A DNA stretch of 64,000 bases from DASZQL01 sp964391865 (GCA_964391865.1 CAYMNQ010000005.1:1-64000), one strand, 5' to 3'; positions 36,785-45,781 are shown, numbered from the stretch's first letter. The notes: generated by a model not told the origin, from the sequence alone. A program made the numbers and translations.

Positions 36785-37041
36785 GCCCAGTTCCTCCGTG
36801 ATTCCGGCCCGGCGCGTCCCTCGCGCCTGGTCCGATCATATCGGCTTTCTCAGCGGCTTCGGCGCTGTTGTTGTGAGAGCAACTTGCCCGACCCGAACGG
36901 GCGGCAAGGTCGGGGCCGGAATGAAGCCCGGAGGCTTGGATGATTCCCAGCGAATCGTAACGTTGAGGTGGCAGTCAACCGGGAATCGGGCGGTCGGCGG
37001 GTCTGTGGAGCCCGGAACACCGCTCAGTAGGGAGGTTCGCA

Positions 37042-37965
37042 ATGAACCGCAAGGCAGTGCAACGCAGCATGGTCATGGGTCTTGGGCTGACGGCGGCGGG
37101 GCTGCTGTCCTTGATGGCGGCCGCGCCCGCGGCCGAAGCCCGTTCGGACGACGATCGCGCCATGGCCCGCAGCATTACGCTGACGGGCGTGGTCCGCGAC
37201 TTCAAGGGCGTGGGCGAGTCCGGCGGTCACGGTGACTTCGAGATCACCCCCTCCGGCGGGTACGGTCACTATGTCGGAAACGTCCGCGAGACACTGGACG
37301 AGGACGGCAAGCCGGTGCGCACCGGGTCGGGCAAGAAAGTCAACACGCAGTGGCGCGACAGCGCCGGGCGCAACATCATGCCGTCATTGTTCGATGCGTC
37401 GCGCGGCGACCGCGTGGGCGCCTGGGGTAGCGCGAGCAACGGCGGGCTGTCCAGCGACGAGCGGTTCTCGCAGTGGTTCCGCGATACGCCGGGCGTGAAC
37501 GTCTCGTCGCCGCTGCCGATCACCTTGGTGTGGGATGATCAGGGACAGAAGTATGTGTTCGATGACCGGGACGATTCGTTGTACTCGGGCCGCGGCGGGT
37601 TCTTCCCGGTCAACGGCGAGCTCTTCGGCAACACGCCGGGCTGGCCCCGCAACTATCACTTCACGTACGAGCTGAACACCGAGTTCGTGTATCAGCGCGG
37701 CAGCGGGCAGGTCTTCAAGTTCCGCGGCGACGACGACGTCTGGGTCTTCATCGACGGCAGGCTGGTGATCGACATCGGCGGCATCCACTCGGCGGTGGAG
37801 CAGGTGATCGAACTCGACCGGCTCAACTGGCTGCAGGACAACAAGATCTATTCGCTGAAGTTCTTCTTCGCCGAGCGTCACACCACGCAGTCGAACTTCC
37901 GCATCGAAACGACGATCAACCTCCGCGATGCGGAACTGCCGAACACCTCGAACCTCTTCGATTGA
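37042..37965 (+). CDS. secreted fibro-slime domain protein
   Basis: The 307-residue product starts with a signal peptide (MNRKAVQRSMVMGLGLTAAG... cut near 33 after AAEA). The mature protein is a single fibro-slime/PA14-like domain: ITLTGVVRDFKG at its start, a middle with FPVNGELFGNTPGWPRNYHFTYEL, then FKFRGDDDVWVFIDGRLVID and LKFFFAERHTTQSNFRIET at the end. In this fold the DDD loop often binds calcium and sugar. gggagg precedes the ATG at 37042, and a strong terminator follows, so it is a single-gene unit. The role is probably extracellular matrix or adhesion. Confidence 0.88.
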   Translation: MNRKAVQRSMVMGLGLTAAGLLSLMAAAPAAEARSDDDRAMARSITLTGVVRDFKGVGESGGHGDFEITPSGGYGHYVGNVRETLDEDGKPVRTGSGKKVNTQWRDSAGRNIMPSLFDASRGDRVGAWGSASNGGLSSDERFSQWFRDTPGVNVSSPLPITLVWDDQGQKYVFDDRDDSLYSGRGGFFPVNGELFGNTPGWPRNYHFTYELNTEFVYQRGSGQVFKFRGDDDVWVFIDGRLVIDIGGIHSAVEQVIELDRLNWLQDNKIYSLKFFFAERHTTQSNFRIETTINLRDAELPNTSNLFD

Positions 37966-38023
37966 TCGGGCGACCGATCGGCGGAGCGGCGCGCGGGAAC
38001 GCGCGGAGTGGGGGGAACACACG

Positions 38024-38053
38024 CACCCGGGCCGAATGGCCCGGGTGTTTTCG
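38024..38053 (+). terminator. intrinsic terminator of the fibro-slime gene
   Basis: Ten-bp perfect stem cacccgggcc / ggcccgggtg around gaat, followed by ttttcg. Confidence 0.9.
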
Positions 38054-38106
38054 TTGGAAGATCCGCGAGGCTTGAGACCTGAGTCCTCACGTCTCGGAAC
38101 GGGGAA

Positions 38107-39123
38107 TCACGTCGGCGCGTCGAAGAGGGCCGTTGAGATGTAGCGTTCGGCGAAGGAGCAGCAAATGGTGACGATGCGCTTGCCCGCGAAATCCGGGCGG
38201 GCGGCGATGCGGCTGGCGGCGCAGAGATTCGCGCCGCTGCTGATCCCTCCCAGGATGCCCTCCTCGCGCGCGAGCCGGCGAGCCCACGCGATCGCGTCGT
38301 CGGCGGTGACCGTGATGACTTCGTTCACGAGCGAGCGGTCCAGGTTCTTCGGCACGAAGCCGGCGCCGATGCCTTGGATTTTGTGCGGTCCCGGCTGCCC
38401 GCCCGAGATGACGGGTGATTCGGCGGGCTCGACGGCGATGGCGCGGAACGCGGGGTTGAGCGGGCGGATGAATCGCGTGACGCCTGTGATGGTGCCTCCC
38501 GTGCCGACGCCCGCGACGATCGCGTCGATCCGTCCTTCGCAGTCGTTCCAGATTTCGGGGCCGGTGGTGGCTTCGTGGATCGCGGGATTCGCCGGGTTCT
38601 CGAACTGCTGGGGCATGAACGTCGAACCGCGGGAGCGTTCGTCGTCGTAGAGGGCGCCCGCGCGCTCGATGGAGCCGCGCATCCCGAGTTCCGCGGGGGT
38701 GAGGATGAGGTTCGCGCCCAGGTGACGCAGGAGCGCGCGGCGTTCCTTGCTCATCGATTCGGGCATGACGAGCGTGAGCTTGTAGCCGCGGGCGGCGCAG
38801 ATGAACGCGAGCGCGATGCCGGTGTTGCCGCTCGTCGGTTCGATGATGTGCGTGCCGGCGGTGATGCGCCCGTCGCGCTCGGCGGCTTCGATCATCGCCT
38901 TGCCGATGCGGTCCTTCACGCTGCAGAGCGGGTTGTGCGACTCCATCTTGAGCAGGATCTCCCCGCCACCCGCGTGGGAGAATCGGCGGACCGAGACCAG
39001 CGGCGTATCGCCCACGAATGCTGGGGCGGAGGGGTAGATGCGCTGACGCAGCGTTTCCGACGTGGTTGAAGTGGTGCGGGGCATGGGAGTTCTGAGTGCT
39101 TCTCGGTGCGTGCGTGCGTGCAT
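38107..39123 (-). CDS. cysK: cysteine synthase (O-acetylserine sulfhydrylase)
   Basis: PLP enzyme making cysteine from O-acetylserine and sulfide. The 338 residues show the PLP lysine in NPLCSVKDRIGKAM, TSGNTGIALAFICAARGY, the phosphate-binding GVGTGGTITGVTRF and GIGAGFVPKNLD plus a late SSGAN loop. The ATG at 39123 is chosen because gggagga lies seven bases upstream; the next ATG (39084) has no site and would remove 13 non-conserved residues. Cystathionine beta-synthase-like activity cannot be excluded by sequence alone. Confidence 0.92.
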   Translation of the reverse strand: MHARTHREALRTPMPRTTSTTSETLRQRIYPSAPAFVGDTPLVSVRRFSHAGGGEILLKMESHNPLCSVKDRIGKAMIEAAERDGRITAGTHIIEPTSGNTGIALAFICAARGYKLTLVMPESMSKERRALLRHLGANLILTPAELGMRGSIERAGALYDDERSRGSTFMPQQFENPANPAIHEATTGPEIWNDCEGRIDAIVAGVGTGGTITGVTRFIRPLNPAFRAIAVEPAESPVISGGQPGPHKIQGIGAGFVPKNLDRSLVNEVITVTADDAIAWARRLAREEGILGGISSGANLCAASRIAARPDFAGKRIVTICCSFAERYISTALFDAPT

Positions 39124-39289
39124 GGGCCGGTCCTCCCGCCGCAGGAAGCGTGTCTGAACTGGCTGATCAAACGAAACCAGACCGGGCTCGATCAAAGCGG
39201 CGACCGTGTTGACATCGCAACAGACCGTCGAATCAGGATACGGGCAGCGATCATGAACCATAACCCTAGAACACGCGCCGGTCCATGAC

Positions 39290-39778
39290 TCAGGGTGAAG
39301 CGGGCGTGCTCGGTGCGTCCGGCGCGGGCGATTTTTCTGTGGGATGCCCTTGCCGCAGCCATTCGTCGAACCCGCCGAGCATCAGACGCGCGTGATCCTG
39401 CTTTGAGTGATAGAAACGCTTGGTCAGTGCTTCGGCACGGGGCGAGCCGGGGTTCTGCCCGTAGACGATGATTTCGGAGTAGTTGTCGTACGCGGGGTCG
39501 GGGTCTTTGGGGTCGAGCTCCCAAGTATCGAGCCGGCGAGCGCCGGGGATTCGCGTGGCGGCGTGCTCGCGCTCGGAGCGGGAGTCGACGAAGAGGTACT
39601 TGCCGCTGGAGTTCGAGCGGAAAGCCTTGGCGGCCTCGGCGACCGTGATCGCGCGGTCCTGCACGAGCCGCGAGTCGATGGCGGGGCATCCGGCCATCGG
39701 CAGAATGCAAACAAAAGCAGAACCGACAAGGGCGAGCCTCAGTGATGCAACCGAATGAATGGTGCGGAGGTAGTTCAT
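39290..39778 (-). CDS. rhodanese-fold lipoprotein without the catalytic cysteine
   Basis: The 162 residues begin with a lipoprotein signal ending in LPMAGC (Cys near 31). The mature domain has the rhodanese wording KYLFVDSRSEREHAATRIPGA and ends with LGGFDEWLRQGHP. The usual Cys-loop after the fourth strand (VVYC) is replaced by IIVYGQNPGSPRAEALTKRF, so no sulfur transfer is expected; it may be a binding domain. A TATTCT box lies seven bases before the ATG at 39778, with no Shine-Dalgarno. It is divergent from the DsbD-alpha-like gene. Confidence 0.83.
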   Translation of the reverse strand: MNYLRTIHSVASLRLALVGSAFVCILPMAGCPAIDSRLVQDRAITVAEAAKAFRSNSSGKYLFVDSRSEREHAATRIPGARRLDTWELDPKDPDPAYDNYSEIIVYGQNPGSPRAEALTKRFYHSKQDHARLMLGGFDEWLRQGHPTEKSPAPDAPSTPASP

Positions 39779-39785
39779 ACGCCGA

Positions 39786-39791
39786 AGAATA
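39786..39791 (-). promoter_or_regulatory. -10-like box TATTCT of the rhodanese-like gene
   Basis: Minus-strand TATTCT, seven bases, then ATG at 39778; leaderless arrangement. Confidence 0.4.
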
Positions 39792-39921
39792 CTCGGTCCT
39801 TCGAGCGAGTTCTCAAAGGGGCGTAGATCGTCCGCGCGGCTTGGCCATGCCGACGCGGGTTGTGGGATACGATTTGTTCTTCTTGTGTACCCTCGGATTC
39901 CAGGCACACCGGAACCCTTGA

Positions 39922-40785
39922 TTGAAACAGGCGACGACGGCTGCGGCGCGATCCAGCGGGTGGCGACTTCTCGGGCGGCTGCTCTGGCCGCTGATGGCGC
40001 TGCTGCTCGCGCCCGCGATCGCGGTCGGCGCGCCGCCTGACGGCAACACGCTCGTGAGGGTGAAACTGGTGTCGGCGGAGAAGGCGCTCGTCCCCGGACG
40101 CGAGACGCAGATCGGGCTGGTCTTCGACATCGAGCCCGAGTGGCACATCTACTGGCGCAACCAGGGCGATAGCGGCGCGCCGACCAGCTTCGAGTTCAAG
40201 ATGCCCAGCGGCGCGACGATCGGCGAGGCGCAGTGGCCCACGCCCATGCGCCACGTCGAGCCGGGCGATCTGGTCGATTTCATCTACGAGAACCGCGTGA
40301 TGCTGATCTTCCCGCTGCGCGTGGACCCGACCGCAGCGGTCGGGTCGAGCGTGACGATCTCGGTCGATGCGGCGTGGATGGTCTGCCGCGAGCTCTGCGT
40401 GGGCGGCGAGGGGTCGGCGACGATCACGCTGCCCGTTGCGACCGCCGACGGGGGGACGAACGAATCGAAGTTGTTCGACGAGTTCCGGGCGCGCCTGCCC
40501 CGCGCGATGGAAGGAACGGGCGTGCTTGCGACGTGGAGCGAGCACACGCTGGTGATCGAGTCGCCCGGCGCGAGCGCGATTACCTGGTTCCCGTACGAGT
40601 ACGACATCGTGAGCGAGGGGCCGGTGAATGTGCTGCGCGACACGTTGGGGAGCGGGCCGATCCTTCGCGTCGAGTACGGCTCGAGCGTCGGGAACGTGAA
40701 GATGATCCGCGGCGTGGCCGAGGTTCGGCGCTCGGACGGCGTGAAGTCTGTGCTGATCGAGGTGCCGCCGCCGGGGAAGAAGTGA
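39922..40785 (+). CDS. exported DsbD-alpha-like domain protein
   Basis: The 287 residues start with a signal peptide (WRLLGRLLWPLMALLLAPAIAVGA). The mature part is the N-terminal (alpha) immunoglobulin-like domain of DsbD: LVPGRETQIGLVFDIEPEWHIYWRNQGDSG (in two halves) and the redox pair in WMVCRELCVGG. The membrane (beta) and thioredoxin (gamma) domains of DsbD are absent, so electrons must come from another protein. The start codon is uncertain; TTG 39922 is the best in-frame choice before the signal peptide. A redoxin gene follows 113 bp downstream. Confidence 0.82.
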   Translation: MKQATTAAARSSGWRLLGRLLWPLMALLLAPAIAVGAPPDGNTLVRVKLVSAEKALVPGRETQIGLVFDIEPEWHIYWRNQGDSGAPTSFEFKMPSGATIGEAQWPTPMRHVEPGDLVDFIYENRVMLIFPLRVDPTAAVGSSVTISVDAAWMVCRELCVGGEGSATITLPVATADGGTNESKLFDEFRARLPRAMEGTGVLATWSEHTLVIESPGASAITWFPYEYDIVSEGPVNVLRDTLGSGPILRVEYGSSVGNVKMIRGVAEVRRSDGVKSVLIEVPPPGKK

Positions 40786-40898
40786 TCGTGTGATTGACGC
40801 GCCGAGCGGGGCCGGGAGTTCCGGCGTCGGCGGCGTAAGTGTGAGCGATGAATCCCACGGCCGGAGCCGCGGGCGAGACTGGACAAAGGAGTATCTCA

Positions 40899-41558
40899 AT
40901 GAAGAATCGTGCTTGGATGGGTCTGACGGCGGCGGTTGTTGCGGCGATGGCGATCACGGTCCCGATGGCGGTCGCCGGCGATCACCCGAGCGGCGGCAGC
41001 AAGACGGCGTCGACCGAGGGCGCCAAGGGCGCGAAGATCGGCGACATGGCGCCGGCGTTCTCGCTGAAGGATCAGGACGGCAACACCGTCAGCCTCGCCG
41101 ACTACAAGGGCAAGATTGTCGTTCTCGAATGGTTCAACGACGACTGCCCCGTGGTGGTCCGCTGCCACAAAGCGAAAACGATGACCACCCTCGCCAGCGA
41201 GTTCAAGGCAAAGGACGTGGTGTGGCTGGCGATCGACTCGACCAACCCGAAGCACGGCAACTTTGGCACGAACAAGGAAACGCTGAAGAGCTGGGGGATC
41301 ACATACCCCGTTCTCAACGACGCCGAAGGCACGACGGGCAAAGCGTACGGTGCCGCGACCACGCCGCACATGTTCATCATCGGCAAGGACGGCAGGCTCG
41401 CGTACATGGGCGCGATCGACAACGACAAGAGCGGGAACATGCCCGAGGCCGAGCGCACCAACTACGTCAAGCAGGCGCTGAACCAACTCGTCGCGGGCGA
41501 GACGGTCACCACGGCCGAGACGAAGTCGTACGGCTGCTCGGTGAAGTACGCCGGGTGA
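40899..41558 (+). CDS. exported peroxiredoxin/redoxin (AhpC-TSA fold)
   Basis: The 219 residues have a signal peptide (MKNRAWMGLTAAVVAAMAITV, cut near AVAG), then a thioredoxin fold: IGDMAPAFSLKDQDGNTVSLADYKGK, LEWFNDDCPVVVRCHKAK with two cysteines in the CxxxxC arrangement, and a cis-Pro region TTPHMFIIGKDG. A third Cys (YGCSVKYAG) ends the protein and may serve as resolving residue. The ATG at 40899 has caaaggag upstream and beats the longer frame. It is probably co-transcribed with the DsbD-alpha-like gene; a terminator follows. Confidence 0.9.
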   Translation: MKNRAWMGLTAAVVAAMAITVPMAVAGDHPSGGSKTASTEGAKGAKIGDMAPAFSLKDQDGNTVSLADYKGKIVVLEWFNDDCPVVVRCHKAKTMTTLASEFKAKDVVWLAIDSTNPKHGNFGTNKETLKSWGITYPVLNDAEGTTGKAYGAATTPHMFIIGKDGRLAYMGAIDNDKSGNMPEAERTNYVKQALNQLVAGETVTTAETKSYGCSVKYAG

Positions 41559-41595
41559 GATGAGTCCTGAGATTTGAGATTTGAGACAGAATGAG

Positions 41596-41625
41596 AGCCC
41601 GCGCTTCATCGGCGCGGGCTTTTTC
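41596..41625 (+). terminator. intrinsic terminator after the redoxin gene
   Basis: Stem agcccgcgc / gcgcgggct around ttcatcg, followed by ttttc. Confidence 0.85.
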
Positions 41626-41698
41626 TTCAGGCGATGATCGTTGGGTGCCCGGGCACGGTGCTCGGGGTCTGCCCCGTTGCCTACGGGTGGCGAAGAGC

Positions 41699-41724
41699 GG
41701 GGCATGCTCAGAGCCGCATGCCCC
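41699..41724. other. perfect nine-bp hairpin in the redoxin/racemase gap
   Basis: ggggcatgc and gcatgcccc around the loop tcagagcc. The loop contains cagagc, as do the small palindromic elements at 16539 and 43138, but the stem differs. It has no T-tract. Confidence 0.5.
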
Positions 41725-41752
41725 GACACCCGCCGGCGTGACGAGGCATCCG

Positions 41753-42445
41753 TCAGTCGCCGTTGGCGAACGCGACCGTACGGTCGGCGAGGAGCACCAG
41801 CGGGTCGATCACGGGCAGCGGCGAGTCCTCGATCGAAAACATGGTGGAGGCTTCGCTGGAGCCGAGGATGAGCGCCTCGCAGCCTCGGTCGGCGAGCTCG
41901 GTGATCGCGTGCAGCACGCGCGCCTTGCTGGCGGGCTTCACGCTGCCGCGGATGGCCTCACTGAAGATGATGCGGTCGATGGCGTCGGCTTCGTCGCGGT
42001 CGGGGACGTGCAGGTGGATGCCGCGGAGCCCGAGCGCGGTCTGGTACGTCGAGCCGTAGGTGACGTACTTCGTGCCGATGATGCCGACGTTTTTGCACCC
42101 GCGTGACTGAACCGTCTCGGCAACCAGCCCGATCATGTTGATCCACGGCACGGGCGAGGTCGGCTCGGCGAGTGGCAGCGCGTGGTGCGCCACGTTGTCG
42201 GGCAGCACGCAGAACTCCGCGCCGGCTTGGTGCAGCGTGACCGCAGTCTCGCGCAGCATGGCACCGATCGCGGGCCAGTCGTTTCGCTGGAGCGCGTCGA
42301 TGTACCCGGCGAAGGGGCGGTTGTGCAGCGTGATGTTCGGACGCTTCGCGCCGTCGGGCATTTCGTCCACGCGCCGCCCGATCAGGCGGTAGCACACGGC
42401 GGAGCCCTCGGGGCTGACGGCGGCGATTCCGATGTGCTTTGGCAT
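41753..42445 (-). CDS. Asp/Glu racemase-superfamily protein with altered active site
   Basis: The 230 residues follow the aspartate racemase layout: HIGIAAVSPEGSAVCYR at the N terminus, RPFAGYIDALQRNDW, a middle NVGIIGTKYVTYGSTYQ, and a final ELADRGCEALILGSSEAS. Classical members have two catalytic cysteines, in CNTAH and GCTE. Here these read PDNVAHH (Asp 83) and GSSE (Ser 196). A Cys 79 lies four residues before the first site. So ordinary two-cysteine racemisation is unlikely; it may be another enzyme of the superfamily. ATG 42445 has gaggag upstream. Confidence 0.75.
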   Translation of the reverse strand: MPKHIGIAAVSPEGSAVCYRLIGRRVDEMPDGAKRPNITLHNRPFAGYIDALQRNDWPAIGAMLRETAVTLHQAGAEFCVLPDNVAHHALPLAEPTSPVPWINMIGLVAETVQSRGCKNVGIIGTKYVTYGSTYQTALGLRGIHLHVPDRDEADAIDRIIFSEAIRGSVKPASKARVLHAITELADRGCEALILGSSEASTMFSIEDSPLPVIDPLVLLADRTVAFANGD

Positions 42446-42579
42446 ACGCGCGGGGGCTCCTCGTCGGGCAGCGATGGACGAACGGGGCACTTCCTCCGGC
42501 AGCAAGGTAGCAGAGCGCCGGATCGGCGCGAAGAGGCGCGACCAGCGCCGCACGTCGGCCCCGCCAGCGCCGCCGCGCG

Positions 42580-42585
42580 TACCAT
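42580..42585 (+). promoter_or_regulatory. -10-like box TACCAT of hscB
   Basis: TACCAT, six bases, then ATG at 42592; no Shine-Dalgarno. Leaderless arrangement. Confidence 0.45.
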
Positions 42586-42591
42586 GCTCCG

Positions 42592-43107
42592 ATGCAGGAC
42601 GATTCGGCTTCTGATCCGTTTGATCTGCTGGGTGTGCCGGCGCGCTTCGATCTGCCCGGCCCGGTACTGCAGCGCGCCTGGCTGGCGCGCACGGCGGCGC
42701 TGCACCCCGACCGCGCGGGCGGCGACGCGGAGGCCGCCGGGGCGCTCGCGCGGCTGAACCGCGCGAAGGCGACTCTTGAGAATCCCGAGGAGCGGGCGAA
42801 CGCGCTGCTCGCGCGGCTGGGCGGGGCGGCGAAAGACGCTGACAAGTCTCTGCCCGACGGGTTTCTCGCGGAGATGCTGGAGACGCGCGAGGAGATTGAG
42901 TCGGCCGTCGCGTCGGGCGATGCGGCGGAGCGCGAGAAGTGGAGCGACTGGGCGGAGCTCGAGCGCGAGCGCTACACGCGCGAAGTGGGGGAGTTGTTCG
43001 CGCGCGTTGGCGAGCCGGCGAAGATCGAGGTCATGAAGGAGATTCGCCGGACGCTCAACGCGTGGCGCTACATCGAGCGGCTGATCGAGCAGCTTCACGA
43101 GGGTTGA
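42592..43107 (+). CDS. hscB: Fe-S assembly co-chaperone HscB-like J protein
   Basis: Delivers the IscU scaffold to an Hsp70 (HscA/DnaK) during iron-sulfur cluster transfer. The 171 residues have a J domain with DPFDLLGVPARFDLP and HPD at 38-40 (AALHPDRAGGD), followed by the HscB C-terminal helical domain: LPDGFLAEMLETREEIE and a long basic helix. The isc partners are not nearby. The gene has a TACCAT box six bases upstream and no ribosome site. Confidence 0.87.
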   Translation: MQDDSASDPFDLLGVPARFDLPGPVLQRAWLARTAALHPDRAGGDAEAAGALARLNRAKATLENPEERANALLARLGGAAKDADKSLPDGFLAEMLETREEIESAVASGDAAEREKWSDWAELERERYTREVGELFARVGEPAKIEVMKEIRRTLNAWRYIERLIEQLHEG

Positions 43108-43137
43108 TCCGCGTTCGTGGCGCGCGGCGTGCGCGGA

Positions 43138-43183
43138 GCACGACCATCATCCCAGAGCAGACAATTGTCGTGGCACGGCGATC
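43138..43183 (-). repeat. small palindromic element, copy 2
   Basis: Minus-strand cgatcgccgtgccacgaca, then gtctgctctggga, then gtcgtgc; aligned in the same orientation with 16539-16587 and 55404-55448. It lies between the 3' ends of hscB and nadC. Confidence 0.7.
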
Positions 43184-43192
43184 GGGCTCGCG

Positions 43193-44134
43193 TCAGGCGA
43201 TGTCGAGCGCCAGATCGATCGAGCGCGCCGAGTGCGTGATCGCGCCGGAGCTGATGCGGTCCACGCCGCTGAGCGCGACGTCGCGGATGGTGTCGAGCGT
43301 GATGCCGCCGCTGGCTTCGAGGAGGAGATTCGGCATCACGGCGTCGCGGCGTTGCACCGCGCGGGCGAGCGACGCGGGCGGCATATTGTCGAGCAGCACA
43401 ACATCGATCGTGCCCCGCGGCGCGGCGAGGAACAGCTCGAACTGGTCGAGCGAATCGGCCTCGATCTCGACGAAGCGGAGCGGGCGGTCCGCGCGGGCAC
43501 GCGCCGCCGCCTCGGCGAGGCGCTCCGGCAGTTCACCCGGCGGGATCCCCGCGATGTGATTGTCCTTGATGAGCACGGCGTCATGCAGCCCCAGCCGGTG
43601 GCAGCTCCCGCCGCCGCAGCGGACGGCGTACTTCTCAAGTACGCGCAGGCCCGGCGTCGTCTTGCGCGTGTCGAAGAGTGAGGCACGCGTGCCCTCGCCG
43701 ATCGCGCCCACGTACCGTGATGTCAATGTCGCGATCCCGCTGAGCCGTGACAGAAGGTTGAGCATCGTGCGCTCGAGGCGCAGGATCTCGGCGAGCGGGC
43801 CGTCGATGATCGCGATTGTCGAGCCGCGGTCGAGCGGCGCGCCGTCCGCGAGATGCACCATCGCGCGGCACCGCGGCGCGAAGAGTTCAATGAGCATCGG
43901 CAGCACGGCACCGCCCGACAGCACCCCGGGTTCGCGCGCGACCAGCGACGCTCGCGCCGAGTGCTCCCGCGGCAGCCATGCGGCCGACGTGATGTCGCCG
44001 CGGGCGGAATCGCCGGGCGTGCCCAGGTCCTCATCACGCGCGAGCTCCAGCAGGCGGCGGACCAGTCCCCCCTTCGACAGCTCGTGAAAGAGCGAGGAAA
44101 GCGGGAGCGCGTTGAGATCTGGAAGGGCGGTCAT
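43193..44134 (-). CDS. nadC: nicotinate-nucleotide pyrophosphorylase (quinolinate PRTase)
   Basis: Makes nicotinate mononucleotide from quinolinate and PRPP in NAD synthesis. The 313 residues hold the family's ARGDITSAAWLP, NLLSRLSGIATLTSRYV, FDTRKTTPGLRVLEKYAVRCGG, in parts, the HRLGLHDAVLIKDNHIAG segment and LEASGGI. All are at expected spacing. ATG 44134 starts the conserved part; an upstream ATG (44209) adds an Arg-rich head only. nadA and nadB are not in the window. Confidence 0.95.
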   Translation of the reverse strand: MTALPDLNALPLSSLFHELSKGGLVRRLLELARDEDLGTPGDSARGDITSAAWLPREHSARASLVAREPGVLSGGAVLPMLIELFAPRCRAMVHLADGAPLDRGSTIAIIDGPLAEILRLERTMLNLLSRLSGIATLTSRYVGAIGEGTRASLFDTRKTTPGLRVLEKYAVRCGGGSCHRLGLHDAVLIKDNHIAGIPPGELPERLAEAAARARADRPLRFVEIEADSLDQFELFLAAPRGTIDVVLLDNMPPASLARAVQRRDAVMPNLLLEASGGITLDTIRDVALSGVDRISSGAITHSARSIDLALDIA

Positions 44135-44234
44135 GCGCCCCCGCCCCAACCGGCGCCGGTTGATCCACAGCGGCCACGACGCCCTCGTCGCCTCAGCACG
44201 CGGGTGCACGGCCCGTCAAGTACAGCGCGGTGTC

Positions 44235-45758
44235 TCATGAGGCCCGGAGCTTACCGAGCGCGCTGGTCGTGCTGCGCCCCTGAAGGAGATCGACCAGTTG
44301 CACGCGCCCGCCGTACGACTCGACGAACTCCCCGCCCACGACCTGGTCCTTCGAGTAGTCGCCGCCCTTCACGATCACATCCGGGCGCAGGATCTCGAGC
44401 AGCTTCATCGGCGTCTCCTCGTCGAAGACCACCACCAGCCCGACCGACTGCAGTTCGCCGAGGATCGCGGCGCGATCGGCCTCGCTGTGGACCGGCCGCT
44501 CGGGGCCTTTCAGCCGGCGGACCGATCGGTCGGAATTGATGCCGACGATGAGCAGGTCGCCGTGGGCCGCCGCTTCCTGCATCAGGCGCACGTGCCCGGC
44601 GTGCAGGATGTCGAAGCAGCCGTTGGTGAAGACAATCTTCTTCCCCTCGCGCCGGGCGGCGGCGACTTCCACGGCGGCTTCGGGGAGCGTGCGCGTCTTG
44701 CCGAAGAGCTTCCGAGCTTGAACGAGAATCGCTCGGTGGATGCGCTCGAAGGGGATGGGTTGGCAGCCGAAGACTTCGACTTCGAGCCCGGCGGCAGCGT
44801 TCGCGAAGCGGACCGCGTCGCTCCAACCGATGCCGTTGGCCCGCGCCGACATCAGCGCGGCGAGGACCATGTCCCCCGCGCCGGTCACGTCGTACACCTG
44901 CCGCGCGACGGTGGGGACGGTCTCGGGCGTGCCGGCGCGCTCGAGCAGGAGCGCGCCGTGCCGGTCGAGCGTGAGAACGACGCTGGCAAAGTCGTGTTCT
45001 TCGAGCAGCGTGCGCGCCAGGCGCGTGTTGTGCTCGAGGTCGTTCTCGTCGTGCGTGTCCAGACCGGTGGCGACCTCCGCCTCGGTACGGTTGGGCGTGA
45101 CGGTCGTGGCGCCGCGGTAGCGCGAGTAATCGTCGATGCACGCCGGATCGACGAGCACTTCCTTGCCCGCCTTCCGCGCGCGATCGATGATCGCGCGGCA
45201 CAACTCGGGCGTGCAGACCCCCTTGCCGTAGTCCTCGATCGCCACCACATCCGCGCCGGCGAGGGCCGCTTCGAACCGCTTCACGAGTTCTTCGATCACG
45301 CGCTCGGCGATCGGCTCGCGCGATTCATAGTCCACGCGGAACATCTTCTGCGGGTGCCGGTGCTGCGCCAGGCCGATGAGCGAGCGCTTGACGGTCGTGG
45401 GGCGAGAAGCGTCGGCGATCAGTCCGAGCGCGTTGATGCCGCCCTTTTCAAGTTCACCGGAGAGAAGCCGCCCGTCGTGGTCATCGCCGATCACGCCGAA
45501 GACCTGCACGCGCCCGTGCAGCGCCACGAGGTCCATCGCCACGTTCGCCGCGCCGCCGGGGTTCTGCTCGGTGCGCCGTGCGTGCAGGATGGGGACCGGC
45601 GCGTCGGCGGTGAGGCGCTCCGCGTCGCCGAAGACATGCTGGTCGAGCATGAAGTCGCCGACCACGAGCGCGGTGAAGGGCTTCCAATTGGCGAGCGCGG
45701 TGAGCAGCCCCGTGGCGCTTGGCGGTGCGGGCCGGTCGTGGTTGAGTTGGCGGGTCAT
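44235..45758 (-). CDS. hldE: bifunctional heptose-7-phosphate kinase / heptose-1-phosphate adenylyltransferase
   Basis: Makes ADP-heptose for the LPS inner core. The 507 residues contain the PfkB-type kinase (VVGDFMLDQHVFGDAERL, NPGGAANVAMDLVAL, and the catalytic VTGAGDMVLAAL) and, from about 370, the nucleotidyltransferase with FTNGCFDILHAGHVRLM and the RSVRRLKGPERPV segment. Fusion order and length match HldE. TATAAT on the minus strand (45775-45770) lies 11 bases before the ATG, leaving a leader of ~5 bases and no room for a ribosome site. Confidence 0.96.
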   Translation of the reverse strand: MTRQLNHDRPAPPSATGLLTALANWKPFTALVVGDFMLDQHVFGDAERLTADAPVPILHARRTEQNPGGAANVAMDLVALHGRVQVFGVIGDDHDGRLLSGELEKGGINALGLIADASRPTTVKRSLIGLAQHRHPQKMFRVDYESREPIAERVIEELVKRFEAALAGADVVAIEDYGKGVCTPELCRAIIDRARKAGKEVLVDPACIDDYSRYRGATTVTPNRTEAEVATGLDTHDENDLEHNTRLARTLLEEHDFASVVLTLDRHGALLLERAGTPETVPTVARQVYDVTGAGDMVLAALMSARANGIGWSDAVRFANAAAGLEVEVFGCQPIPFERIHRAILVQARKLFGKTRTLPEAAVEVAAARREGKKIVFTNGCFDILHAGHVRLMQEAAAHGDLLIVGINSDRSVRRLKGPERPVHSEADRAAILGELQSVGLVVVFDEETPMKLLEILRPDVIVKGGDYSKDQVVGGEFVESYGGRVQLVDLLQGRSTTSALGKLRAS

Positions 45759-45769
45759 CGTGCGAACGT

Positions 45770-45775
45770 ATTATA
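45770..45775 (-). promoter_or_regulatory. consensus -10 TATAAT of hldE
   Basis: Minus-strand TATAAT 11 bases upstream of the hldE ATG. No clear -35 at 17 bp. The expected transcription start is within about five bases of the ATG. Confidence 0.55.
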
Positions 45776-45781
45776 TCGCAG

